Source: GWF2-38-69 sp965228125
Lineage (GTDB): Bacteria; Verrucomicrobiota; Lentisphaeria; Victivallales; GWF2-38-69
Assembly: GCA_965228125.1 (NCBI GenBank)
Contig: OZ245791.1
Location: 2,232,001 to 2,296,000, forward strand
Direction of reading: 5' to 3'
Length of the DNA: 64,000 nucleotides
Under the pieces are notes generated by a model. The model saw only the letters and a list, made by a program, of their open reading frames with translations. It did not search any database and had not been told where the DNA came from. Positions 53,227 to 61,283 of this stretch are shown piece by piece. The position numbers and the translations under genes were made by a program. Position 1 is the first letter of the stretch. Each line of letters begins with the position of its first letter.

Positions 53227-55271
53227 GGTTCATTGTTTTTATTGAAATCAAACTGGGCATAGAAGTTTTTAAAAGCTTCGTTAAGATGCGAGTCGCCCAC
53301 TGGTACATCGCTTACAGTCAGGTTTTCAGTTAAAGATTCCGGCAGTTCTTCCAAAAACTCCGATGGCATCTGGTAAGACTGGGTCCCATATTTGAAACGG
53401 CTTTTTGCATTAGTCAGGAAAAGCAATTTTTTTGCTCTCGTAATTGCTACATAGAAGAGTCTTCTTTCCTCATCTGTGTCCCGCTCCTGCAATGCACGTG
53501 AATGTGGGAAGAGATTTTGCTCCATTCCTACTATAAAAACGCACGGGAATTCAAGGCCTTTTGCCGAATGAACGGTCATTAGAGTGACCGCATTTTTATT
53601 TTCATCTCCCTCTACTTTGTCGCTGTCATCGGACAAGGAGAACGATTCAAGGAAGTTCACCAGAGTGGCTTCTTCGGGGTTGGACACCTTATCCATTTCA
53701 AAGTGCCCCATAGCGTTGATGAATTCAAGAACATTATCTCTTCTGTCGTTGGCTTCGTCAAAATTTCTATAGATTTTCTGGAAGCAGTTTAAATAGTCTA
53801 TTTCATCGAAATAAGACCTAGTCTTTAGAGCCAACCCGCCGCTTTCGGAAAACATTGAAACGTATTTGGTTACTACCGACGTAAAAGCGCTGACAGAAGA
53901 TTTTTGTTTAGGAGAGAGCGTGCTAAGGAACCCTTGGGACTCGAAAACTCTAAGAAGAGGCATGTTTCCTTTCTGAAAAGCCCTTGCAGATTCAATGAAT
54001 TTCAATCCTAAATTTCTGGGAGGAACCCCCAAAATTCTAAGCAGGCTTTGGTCGTCATTTGGATTTGCTGCTATTTTTAGGTAGGCTACAGCGTCTCTTA
54101 CTTCTTTTCTGTCATAGAAGGAGTTGGATCCGACGATACGATAGGGTATTTTGTTCATTCTGAACTGTTCTTCAAAGAGTCTTGACTGATGATTGGATCT
54201 ATACAGAAGAGCAATATCGCTGTCCCTTAATTCGGGATATTCATATTGGACTTTTCGTATTTGATTGGCTATAAAGAAGGCTTCGTTTTTGTCTGTTTGA
54301 AGGGATGCTGTTTTTATCTTGGCGCCAACCCCCTTTTCTGACCAGAGTTTTTTTGAATGCCTGTTCTTGTTGCCTGAGATAAAGACATTTGCTGCCTCAA
54401 GAATGTTATTGGTGGAGCGATAGTTCTGTTCCAGCTTAACTACAACGCAGTTCGGGTACATATTCGGAAAATTAAGTATGTTGTCGACCACAGCGCCGCG
54501 CCAACCGTAAATACTCTGATCGTCATCGCCGACTACGCAGAGATTTTTGTGCTTGTCAGACAACAATTTTATAAGTTTGAACTGTGAGTAATTCGTGTCC
54601 TGGAATTCGTCAACAAGAATATATTTAAATTTTTCCTGATACTTTGCGAGGATTTCAGGGGAACTTTCCCAAAGATCAGCTGTGTACATGAGGATATCGT
54701 CAAAATCCAGCATATTCTGAGCTGTTAAAATGTCCTGATATTTCTCGTAAATACTTGCTGCCACGGTGTCCATGTAGCCTTTAGCGGAAGCTTTGCATTG
54801 TAAAGGAGATTTTAAGCTTTGTTTTGCTTTGTCTATTAGTGACTTAAATAGTCCTATGTTCACATCGTCTTCTTTGAGTTTGAGCTCGGCTATGGCAAGC
54901 TTCATAATTCCTTTTTGGTCTTGTTCGTCCGCGATTGTAAAGTTCTTGTGCAGCCTAGTGTTAGCAACTTCGGCTCTCAAAATTTTCATACAGAAAGCAT
55001 GAAAAGTCCCGAGGAATATTTTGGATGCTGTCTCAGAACCCAGAAGAAGATTTATCCTTTCCTTCATTTCCCTTGCGGCTTTATTGGTGAAAGTCAATCC
55101 TAGAATAGATTCGGGTGCTATCCAGTTTTTTATCAGGTTTGCTATTCTGTGAGTAATGACTTTTGTTTTTCCTGTTCCGGCTCCGGCAAGAACAAGCAAA
55201 GGCCCGTCTATTACTTCAACAGCTTTTTGTTGAGAAGCGTTTAAATCTTCAAATACATTGTAAGAATTCAT
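53223..55271 (-). CDS. UvrD/PcrA/Rep-type superfamily 1 DNA helicase
   Basis: 3'-5' SF1A helicase for repair and replication restart. Motifs: Walker A AGAGTGKT (about residue 33), VDEFQDTNYSQF (Walker B), GDDDQSIYGWRGA (motif III) and LEQNYRSTNNIL (motif IV), then YVAITRAKKLLFL (motif VI) near the C-terminus. 682 residues matches Rep/PcrA (about 670-720). The C-terminal tail after motif VI is short, without the long RNA-polymerase-binding tail of PcrA, so Rep-like is equally possible. Convergent with the M29 peptidase. Confidence 0.92.
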   Translation of the reverse strand: MNSYNVFEDLNASQQKAVEVIDGPLLVLAGAGTGKTKVITHRIANLIKNWIAPESILGLTFTNKAAREMKERINLLLGSETASKIFLGTFHAFCMKILRAEVANTRLHKNFTIADEQDQKGIMKLAIAELKLKEDDVNIGLFKSLIDKAKQSLKSPLQCKASAKGYMDTVAASIYEKYQDILTAQNMLDFDDILMYTADLWESSPEILAKYQEKFKYILVDEFQDTNYSQFKLIKLLSDKHKNLCVVGDDDQSIYGWRGAVVDNILNFPNMYPNCVVVKLEQNYRSTNNILEAANVFISGNKNRHSKKLWSEKGVGAKIKTASLQTDKNEAFFIANQIRKVQYEYPELRDSDIALLYRSNHQSRLFEEQFRMNKIPYRIVGSNSFYDRKEVRDAVAYLKIAANPNDDQSLLRILGVPPRNLGLKFIESARAFQKGNMPLLRVFESQGFLSTLSPKQKSSVSAFTSVVTKYVSMFSESGGLALKTRSYFDEIDYLNCFQKIYRNFDEANDRRDNVLEFINAMGHFEMDKVSNPEEATLVNFLESFSLSDDSDKVEGDENKNAVTLMTVHSAKGLEFPCVFIVGMEQNLFPHSRALQERDTDEERRLFYVAITRAKKLLFLTNAKSRFKYGTQSYQMPSEFLEELPESLTENLTVSDVPVGDSHLNEAFKNFYAQFDFNKNNEP

Positions 55272-55315
55272 ATTTTTTTTCCTATGTGCGGCAAGACTAG
55301 TGTCGATGAGATGTA

Positions 55316-55954
55316 TTATGCTAATTCTGAACTTAATTCAAACTTGTTTCTGTTTGATAAAACTGCCGCAGATGTTACGGGAAGTTCAAGCTGAGAGAAA
55401 ATACCTTTATCCATAATATAGTTTTTTGCCTGTTCGACATTGTCCGAATCAAAGCAGGAATCCTTATAATGGGTGCAAGGAATAGAATGTTCGTAAGTAG
55501 CTACGTAGAAAATAGTTCCCTTGGCGAGGTTTAAATCTCTCACAACCAAAGCGTTTTCTTTTACGCAAGCCAAATATGCCAAACAGGAATCCAGGGCAAT
55601 GACTCCTGCAATTCTGGGAGTTTTATAATTGTCTTTTTCATAGTCCATAGCAAGTAATGAAAGAGCCAAAGCGTCTCTTGCAGGGTAACCCATATCGATT
55701 TTTTCTGCGATAACATCAGTATGCGAACCATTAGAAATAACTGCAAATGTTTTTGCAATTTTTATGCAATTGTATGCTATATATGGGTTCTTGGTTAAGT
55801 CCGATTCAAATCCTGCCTTTGGGATGACAGACACAGTGTTGCTGCCTGATAGTTTGGTTGAACGATTGGGGAAAGAACGGGAAGAGATTCTGTACATTCC
55901 GACATTATTTCCATTAATAGTTTGACCGATAGCGACTATTCTTCCTACATACAT
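55316..55954 (-). CDS. Archaeal-type IMP cyclohydrolase (PurO-like)
   Basis: A 212-residue protein of the archaeal PurO fold, which closes FAICAR to IMP, the last step of purine synthesis. The N-terminus MYVGRIVAIGQTINGNNVGMYRISSRSFPNRSTKL is the family pattern (Arg and Ser run), and ISNGSHTDVIAEK and GYPARDALALSLLAMDYEKDNYKTPRIAG follow. Most bacteria use the bifunctional PurH instead; this type is scattered in bacteria. The neighbours are the prepilin peptidase and uvrD, so there is no purine operon. Assignment rests on recollected patterns; the exact reaction is likely but not proven. Confidence 0.75.
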   Translation of the reverse strand: MYVGRIVAIGQTINGNNVGMYRISSRSFPNRSTKLSGSNTVSVIPKAGFESDLTKNPYIAYNCIKIAKTFAVISNGSHTDVIAEKIDMGYPARDALALSLLAMDYEKDNYKTPRIAGVIALDSCLAYLACVKENALVVRDLNLAKGTIFYVATYEHSIPCTHYKDSCFDSDNVEQAKNYIMDKGIFSQLELPVTSAAVLSNRNKFELSSELA

Positions 55955-55959
55955 AATAT

Positions 55960-55998
55960 AGTTTTGGGTTTTAGGTGTTGAGTTTTGGGTTATTGTTC
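55960..55998 (+). repeat. Imperfect inverted repeat flanking the prepilin peptidase gene, left copy
   Basis: A 39-base low-complexity stretch (G/T-rich: runs of TTTT alternating with GGG and GTG). It matches the reverse complement of 56832-56870 at about three quarters of positions, most differences being A/G exchanges. It begins just outside the purO-like start codon and ends at the prepilin peptidase stop. Confidence 0.5.
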
Positions 55999-56855
55999 TA
56001 TAATACCATAGATCTGATTAGAGCAAAATAGCCGTTAGTCAGTTCCTGTCCAAATAATATCCACGTATATCCGCCAATAGCAAGGAAAGGCCCAAACGGT
56101 ATTTCTGACAACAATCCTTTTTTGCGAAACAGTACTAGTCCTGCACCGAAAAGAACTCCCAGAACCGATCCCACAAACAGAGTAAAAAACCAAACAGCAG
56201 GAATAAAACCGAAACAAGCCCCGACTGCTCCAATGAATTTCACATCTCCCCAGCCCAGCGCATCTTTTTTGAGTATCTTTTTTCCTGCTACAGCAAATAT
56301 AGATAATAAGAGCACAGAGATGGCCATTCCTAAAAACGAATTCAAAAGCCCGTCAAACCTGCTGATTCTGTTTACTGAAGCAGGGCAGAGAAAAGAAAAG
56401 AAAAGTGAAAAGATTATAACAGTATATGTGATTTTATTGGGGATAATTCTGTATTTTATGTCTATAAAAAAAGTAAGAATGAAAATAGATGTGGCAACTA
56501 TGTATGGTATGAAGGCCTCAATGCCAAAACCGAGAAATACTACTCTTTGATAGTCGATTACAAAAAGTAGGCCTGTGAGTAATTCTACTAAAATGTATCT
56601 GACAGAAATAGGAGTTTTGCATGAACTGCATTTGCCTCTGAGAAATATCCAGCTAAATACCGGAATATTTTCAAACCAAGTAATGTTTTTGCCGCAGTTG
56701 GGACAATGAGACGGAGTAAAAACAACTGATTCGCCTCTTGGTATTCTCCATATGCAGACATTGAAGAAACTTCCCGCGCATAGGCCGAAAAGAAAAACTA
56801 TTATCGAAAAGAAAAAAGATGTCTCACGGCTGAAAAAAAACTCAAAATTTAACAC
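55998..56855 (-). CDS. Prepilin peptidase / N-methyltransferase (A24 family)
   Basis: Aspartic membrane protease that cleaves and methylates type IV prepilins or type II pseudopilins. Early hydrophobic N-terminus, then the zinc-ribbon with two CxxC pairs (CPNCGKN and CSSCKTP), ISVRYILVELLTG, the first catalytic Asp in FIDIKYRIIPNKIT and the second in LGWGDVKFIGAVGACFG (GxGD). 285 residues and several membrane segments, standard PilD/GspO. The start is a GTG within the right copy of the flanking repeat, so the first residues LNFEFFF are encoded by repeat sequence. No pilin genes are in the window. Confidence 0.92.
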   Translation of the reverse strand: MLNFEFFFSRETSFFFSIIVFLFGLCAGSFFNVCIWRIPRGESVVFTPSHCPNCGKNITWFENIPVFSWIFLRGKCSSCKTPISVRYILVELLTGLLFVIDYQRVVFLGFGIEAFIPYIVATSIFILTFFIDIKYRIIPNKITYTVIIFSLFFSFLCPASVNRISRFDGLLNSFLGMAISVLLLSIFAVAGKKILKKDALGWGDVKFIGAVGACFGFIPAVWFFTLFVGSVLGVLFGAGLVLFRKKGLLSEIPFGPFLAIGGYTWILFGQELTNGYFALIRSMVL

Positions 56856-56870
56856 TTAAAACCTGAAACC
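56832..56870 (-). repeat. Imperfect inverted repeat flanking the prepilin peptidase gene, right copy
   Basis: Read on the minus strand it is the counterpart of 55960-55998. It overlaps the GTG start and first residues of the prepilin peptidase gene. It may be part of a dispersed low-complexity element with the hairpin next to it at 56875-56894. Confidence 0.5.
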
Positions 56871-56874
56871 TTAT

Positions 56875-56894
56875 GGGCGAGACGCCCGTGCTAC
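56875..56894 (+). repeat. GGGCG...CGCCC hairpin element between prepilin peptidase and mtnP
   Basis: GGGCG (56875-56879), AGA, CGCCC (56883-56887), then GTGCTAC. It stands out as a G+C-rich island in A/T-rich intergenic DNA. Short G+C-rich hairpins followed by GTGCTAC are dispersed repeats in several environmental genomes; only one copy is obvious in this window. There is no T run, so it is not a standard terminator. Confidence 0.45.
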
Positions 56895-56906
56895 ATTATT
56901 GAATAA

Positions 56907-57797
56907 TTATATAAGGTGTTTTCCTGCAATTACATCAAGCCTGGCTCTGATTTCAGGAGTTATTTTGTCTTTTGAGGTCATTATGGCTCCATTGAGGGCA
57001 TGAGGGCAAGGGCAATTCCTCTTGAGTTTCCCGAATGCTTTTACTGTCTTTGAGAGAATTTCCTTAGCTGTTTTGATGTTTGATTTCATAGTTTCGACAA
57101 CCATGTTTACGCTTACGCTGTCGTGTTCGGTATGCCAGCAGTCGAAGTCAGTGACCATAGCGACGGCGCAGTAGCAGATTTCGGCTTCCCTTGCAAGTTT
57201 TGCCTCAGCCAGGCTTGTCATGCCGATTAAGTCAAACCCGCAAGACCTATAGTATTTTGATTCTGCTTTTGTTGAAAAAGCGGGGCCTTCCATATTGACA
57301 TAAGTGCCGCCGTTCACAGCTTTTGGTTTGTCAATCCCTGAACCGTAAATGGATTTCATGGAAGTTCTGGCCTGTTCAAAAACCAGATTTCTGAATTCAG
57401 GGCAGACTGGTTCGCCAAATGGAATATGGGCGGCTATCCCGTCTCTGAAGAAAGTGTGTTTTTCTATCTGTTTAGTCCTGTCGAAGTACTGGTCTATTAT
57501 TACTATGTCTTTGGGCGGCAAGTGAGCTTGTAAGCTTCCAACTGCCGAAAAACTCAGAATGTGCGAAACTCCAAGTTTCTTCATGCCGTAAATATTAGCC
57601 CTGTGGTTTATCTCAGAAGGAGATATTGTATGGCCTTCGCCATGCCTGGGAAGAAATATGATTTCAAGTTCATCAATTGTTCCTGAAAGGTATGAATCCG
57701 AGGGTATTCCGAATGGAGTGTCAAGAGAGATTTTATCATTGATTTTCAGCCCTTCGATAGAATAAAGCCCGCTTCCGCCGATTACTCCTAGTTTCAT
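56907..57797 (-). CDS. mtnP: S-methyl-5'-thioadenosine phosphorylase
   Basis: Phosphorolyses methylthioadenosine to adenine and methylthioribose-1-phosphate in the methionine/polyamine salvage route. MKLGVIGGSGLYSIEGLK is the typical start, followed by LPRHGEGHTISPSEINHRANI (phosphate site), YVNMEGPAFSTKAESKYYRSCGFDLIGMTSLAEAKLAREAEICY and VTDFDCWH, the MTAP-specific end of the active site. 296 residues from the ATG at 57797, which has AAAGGA six bases upstream. The frame runs to 57830 but lacks a good start there. The neighbours are the prepilin peptidase and the divergent grpE. Confidence 0.93.
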   Translation of the reverse strand: MKLGVIGGSGLYSIEGLKINDKISLDTPFGIPSDSYLSGTIDELEIIFLPRHGEGHTISPSEINHRANIYGMKKLGVSHILSFSAVGSLQAHLPPKDIVIIDQYFDRTKQIEKHTFFRDGIAAHIPFGEPVCPEFRNLVFEQARTSMKSIYGSGIDKPKAVNGGTYVNMEGPAFSTKAESKYYRSCGFDLIGMTSLAEAKLAREAEICYCAVAMVTDFDCWHTEHDSVSVNMVVETMKSNIKTAKEILSKTVKAFGKLKRNCPCPHALNGAIMTSKDKITPEIRARLDVIAGKHLI

Positions 57798-57823
57798 AGA
57801 AAAATCCTTTATAATTAGATTCG

Positions 57824-57853
57824 TTGACATTTCGGATTATTACATTTTATTAT
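57824..57853 (+). promoter_or_regulatory. Strong sigma-70 promoter for grpE-dnaJ
   Basis: TTGACA (57824-57829, perfect) and TATTAT (57848-57853) are separated by 18 bases. Transcription would start near 57860, about 80 bases before the grpE start. No CIRCE inverted repeat (TTAGCACTC...) for HrcA control is seen in this region. Confidence 0.65.
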
Positions 57854-57937
57854 AAATCTTTACATAAGTCAAAATTGAACGGTAAATTAAAAAAAATTTG
57901 GAGTTATTTCAGAATTATTGAAGAAAGGTTTTTTACA

Positions 57938-58558
57938 ATGACAAGTCACAAGAAAGATAACGAGAAGAAAAACGGCAATACTACGGCTGACGCTGAAAAA
58001 ATTCAGGATTTAACGGATAGCGCTCAAACCGAACAGTGCCCTGATCCTGTTGAGGAAAACGCTAATCAGGAGATGGTTGAAGCGCCTTCTAAAGGAACAG
58101 AGAAAGCCCTTATAGAACTTGAAGAGAAACTTTCCGTATCAGAGGACAAGTATCTCAGGCTCAATGCAGAATTTGATAACTTCCGCAAACGCGTTATCAG
58201 GGAAAAGAGCGACATCAGAATAAATGCCCAGTTTGATGTGCTTAATTATATAGTGCCTGTTTTAGATCATTTCGAATTGGCTTTGAATTCAGCTGACCAA
58301 TCCCATAATCTGGAGAAACTTCTTGAAGGGATGAAACTTATAAAGGCGGAATTTGAAAGGGCTTTGACGAATTTGGGAGTCGAAGAGATTAATGCAGTAG
58401 GTAAGCCTTTCGACCCGAACTTTCACGAAGCTATTGCTAACGAGGCGTCTGACGAAATTGAAAAGGATATTGTTCTGAAACAGTGGAGAGCGGGCTATAA
58501 AATGGGAGACAGGCTTATTAGGCCTGCGACAGTGGTAATAAGCAGCGGGAAGGCTTAA
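57938..58558 (+). CDS. grpE: Nucleotide exchange factor GrpE
   Basis: Exchange factor for DnaK. A charged, low-complexity N-terminus of about 60 residues (Asn, Lys, Glu, Thr) leads into the long helical dimer region (LEEKLSVSEDKYLRLNAEFDNFRKRV), then the beta domain ending FDPNFHEAIANEAS...RLIRPATVVISSGKA. 206 residues from the ATG at 57938 (upstream GAAAGG). The frame continues to 57824, but that part overlaps the promoter and is not plausible. dnaJ follows; dnaK itself is not in the window. The order grpE-dnaJ without dnaK between is uncommon. Confidence 0.92.
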   Translation: MTSHKKDNEKKNGNTTADAEKIQDLTDSAQTEQCPDPVEENANQEMVEAPSKGTEKALIELEEKLSVSEDKYLRLNAEFDNFRKRVIREKSDIRINAQFDVLNYIVPVLDHFELALNSADQSHNLEKLLEGMKLIKAEFERALTNLGVEEINAVGKPFDPNFHEAIANEASDEIEKDIVLKQWRAGYKMGDRLIRPATVVISSGKA

Positions 58559-58629
58559 ACTTTCCATCGTTTGCCAAGGATGTATAAAAACAAGGATTGC
58601 AGCGAAGATATTTTTAGGAGAGCGAGCAA

Positions 58630-59796
58630 ATGTCCAAAGACTATTATGAGATACTAGGTGTAAGCAGGTCTGCTTCACCTGAGGAAATTAAAAAATCCTA
58701 CAGAAAACTAGCTATACAATACCACCCTGATAAAAATCCGGGGAACAAGGAAGCCGAAGAAAAATTCAAGGAACTCTCTCAGGCATACGAAGTGCTGAGC
58801 GATGCCCAGAAGAAGTCTCGATACGACCAACTTGGACACGATGCTTTCACGAACTATGGCAGAGGCGGCGGGGCCGGAGGCGCAGGCGGTTTTGGTGGAT
58901 TCCACGATCCGTTCGATATTTTTAGCCAGGTTTTTGGCAGCGGTGGCGGTGGCAGTTCCATATTCGAAGAATTTTTCAGTGGCGGATCCTCAAGGCAGAG
59001 GCGATCTACTTCTCAGGATGGTAATGACCTCAGGTACGATATGGAAATAGACTTTGAAGAGGCTATTTTCGGGGCTGATAAAAAGATAACATTTTCCAGA
59101 ATGCATTCTTGTTCTACATGTAATGGCACTGGGGCTGCGCCTGGCTCAGGAAGAGTGAAATGCAAAAGATGTGGCGGAAGTGGATATGTTTCTATAAATC
59201 ATTCATTTATAAGCATGAGACAAGCCTGTCCGAGTTGCCATGGGGCAGGGCAGGTAATAGAGAAACCTTGCCAAAAGTGCAGGGGTGAAGGCAGAGTAAG
59301 AGCAGAAAAGACCATTCAGATTCATATACCTCCCGGAGTTGATACAGGCTCAAGGCTCCGTGTGGCAGGAGAGGGAGAAAGCGGAGTTAACGGTGGAAGC
59401 CAAGGTGATTTGTTTGTGGTAATTCATGTCAGGAGCCATGAAGTATTTCATCGAGATGGTTTGGATTTGACATGTGAAATACCGATAGATTTTGTAACAG
59501 CTGCTGTTGGCGGGACAGTCGAAGTACCAACAATTACGGGACAAGCCAAAATGAGGATTCCCGAGGGTACCCAGACCGGCACTATTCTAAGGTTAAAGGA
59601 AAAAGGCGTGCCTTCTCTTCATGGAGGTAGACGCGGCGATCAGCATATCAAAATTTTTGTGGAGGTTCCACAGAATTTAACTAAACTCCAGAAAGATAAA
59701 TTGATGGAATTTGCTCAGCTTGAACAAGCTAAAAGCAATCATCCGATGATGGCGTCTTTCATGGAAAAAGCAAAACGCTTCTTCCGCGGAGCTTAG
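58630..59796 (+). CDS. dnaJ: Chaperone DnaJ
   Basis: Type I Hsp40 co-chaperone that delivers clients to DnaK. Residues 1-70 are the J domain with HPD in IQYHPDKNPG. A Gly/Phe-rich region follows (GGGAGGAGGFGGF). Then come four CxxCxGxG zinc repeats (CSTCNGTG, CKRCGGSG, CPSCHGAG, CQKCRGEG) and the substrate-binding C-terminal domains. 388 residues. TTTTTAGGAG-like Shine-Dalgarno precedes the ATG. It follows grpE by 71 bases. Confidence 0.96.
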   Translation: MSKDYYEILGVSRSASPEEIKKSYRKLAIQYHPDKNPGNKEAEEKFKELSQAYEVLSDAQKKSRYDQLGHDAFTNYGRGGGAGGAGGFGGFHDPFDIFSQVFGSGGGGSSIFEEFFSGGSSRQRRSTSQDGNDLRYDMEIDFEEAIFGADKKITFSRMHSCSTCNGTGAAPGSGRVKCKRCGGSGYVSINHSFISMRQACPSCHGAGQVIEKPCQKCRGEGRVRAEKTIQIHIPPGVDTGSRLRVAGEGESGVNGGSQGDLFVVIHVRSHEVFHRDGLDLTCEIPIDFVTAAVGGTVEVPTITGQAKMRIPEGTQTGTILRLKEKGVPSLHGGRRGDQHIKIFVEVPQNLTKLQKDKLMEFAQLEQAKSNHPMMASFMEKAKRFFRGA

Positions 59797-59811
59797 CAAA
59801 TCAGGAGCAGG

Positions 59812-60657
59812 GTGGACAAAAAACGGAGAAAATTCGCAGTAATAGGCAATCCTATTGCACATTCTCTTTCGCCTCTGATGCATAATGCGGCCTTCAGATT
59901 TTATAACCTTGATTTTGAGTACGAAAAGATATTGATTCCATCAGAAGAAGAGTTAGGTCTTTTCTTGAAGAATCTGCCTTTGGAATACCAGGGCTTTAAT
60001 GTGACATTGCCTTATAAAAACTCCGTTATAAAATACTTAGATACTGTATTTCCCGAAGCCCTAATTGCCGGCAGCGTTAATACAATAGCTGTCGAAAAAT
60101 CAGGAAAACTCATCGGCTATTCTACAGATGGATATGGTTTGGAAATGGCTCTTAGGTCTAATTTTAAATCAGAACCCTGCGATACTAAATATCTTTTTTT
60201 GGGTTGCGGCGGGGCGGCTAATTCATGTATTGTTCATCTCCTGAAACGCGGAGCCACAAATATAGTTATAGCTAATAGAACCCAATCCAAGGCAGAAGAG
60301 CTTGTATCCAAACTCCAAAACGTGTTCCCTGCTTCGGAAATATCTTCCTGCTCAATTTATGACACGGATACCTTTAAAAAGTCTATAGCGGACAACTTCC
60401 TGATAGTCCAATCTACCTGCCTGGGTTTGAAAGACAGTGATGAAATGCCTTTGGACATAGATCTGTTGGATAAAAGAACCAGAATTTTTGATATGATTTA
60501 TAAAGAGACGAAATTCCAGAAATTGGCAAAAGAAAAAGGCTGCAAGTGTATAGGCGGACTGGATATGCTCATTTATCAGGGTGCAAAAGCATTCGAGATA
60601 TGGACAAGCCTTGATGCGCCCATTGATGTAATGAAAGATGCCTTGAAGCCATATTGA
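59812..60657 (+). CDS. aroE: Shikimate dehydrogenase
   Basis: NADPH-dependent reduction of 3-dehydroshikimate, in aromatic amino-acid synthesis. IGNPIAHSLSPLMHNAAF at the N-terminus, the catalytic Lys in NVTLPYKNSVIKYL (about residue 68), Asp in YSTDGYG (about 104), and the Rossmann GCGGAANSCIVHLL. GLDMLIYQGAKAFEIWT is the typical end. 281 residues. The GTG at 59812 is preceded by AGGAGCAGG. It lies 15 bases after dnaJ. Confidence 0.93.
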   Translation: MDKKRRKFAVIGNPIAHSLSPLMHNAAFRFYNLDFEYEKILIPSEEELGLFLKNLPLEYQGFNVTLPYKNSVIKYLDTVFPEALIAGSVNTIAVEKSGKLIGYSTDGYGLEMALRSNFKSEPCDTKYLFLGCGGAANSCIVHLLKRGATNIVIANRTQSKAEELVSKLQNVFPASEISSCSIYDTDTFKKSIADNFLIVQSTCLGLKDSDEMPLDIDLLDKRTRIFDMIYKETKFQKLAKEKGCKCIGGLDMLIYQGAKAFEIWTSLDAPIDVMKDALKPY

Positions 60658-60680
60658 TTTTTTTATATGCTTTGATTTCG

Positions 60681-61283
60681 TTATCCAAAAATCAGGAATA
60701 TGTCTTCAGTGACTGATCCATCGTTTTCTTCGTATGGCGCTGTACTCGAATAAATTAGATTGAATCCATTCTTCTCAAAACAAGAGACAATAAATCCCTT
60801 TTGAAAATAATTGAAGTAAATTTTATTTTTTGAAAAGCTTGTTGTTTCATAACCGGGTTTCTTGCCAGCCATAAAGCTGATGTATATTTTTCCGGTTTTC
60901 TTTACAAAAAGAGGAAGTTTATTCAGCAGCGAAACTACATCATCTGTTTTTAAATGAACTATGATAAAAGACAGGCATATGCCGTCGAATTTGAAATCAG
61001 TGGTAAACTTGTTTACGGAAGAGACAAAAAAAGTACCGTTCGGGCAGTTTCTCTTGGCAAGTTTCACCATTTCAGGTGATATATCAAACCCTGTAACATG
61101 AAGCTCCTTCCGTGAAAAAATTTTAGCATTCAGGCCTGGCCCGCACCCAATATCCAGTATAGAAGAACCCTCTGAGAATAAATCCGAAAAAAAACTAACC
61201 TGCTTTATGTATTCAATGTTATTAGAGAATTTCCTCTCATATTCATGAGATGCTCTATCGTAGGCAAATTTTGTTTTATTCAC
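60681..61283 (-). CDS. Class I SAM-dependent methyltransferase
   Basis: A Rossmann-fold methyltransferase with motif I ILDIGCGPGLNAKIF (about residue 50), followed by VTGFDISPEMVKLA. About 200 residues. The acceptor is unknown. The start is uncertain: the GTG at 61283 overlaps the MFS stop codon, while the TTG at 61304 lies further inside that gene; neither has a clear Shine-Dalgarno. Transcribed with the MFS exporter, by overlap. Confidence 0.78.
   Translation of the reverse strand: MNKTKFAYDRASHEYERKFSNNIEYIKQVSFFSDLFSEGSSILDIGCGPGLNAKIFSRKELHVTGFDISPEMVKLAKRNCPNGTFFVSSVNKFTTDFKFDGICLSFIIVHLKTDDVVSLLNKLPLFVKKTGKIYISFMAGKKPGYETTSFSKNKIYFNYFQKGFIVSCFEKNGFNLIYSSTAPYEENDGSVTEDIFLIFG

Noticed and set aside
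57824..57937. N-terminal extension of GrpE by 38 residues
   Set aside because: The stretch overlaps the TTGACA/TATTAT promoter, and the GrpE family starts with the acidic low-complexity segment; the ATG at 57938 has a better ribosome binding site.
57830..57937. CIRCE operator before grpE
   Set aside because: Looked for the TTAGCACTC/GAGTGCTAA inverted repeat and did not find it; the upstream sequence is only a sigma-70 promoter and A/T-rich leader.
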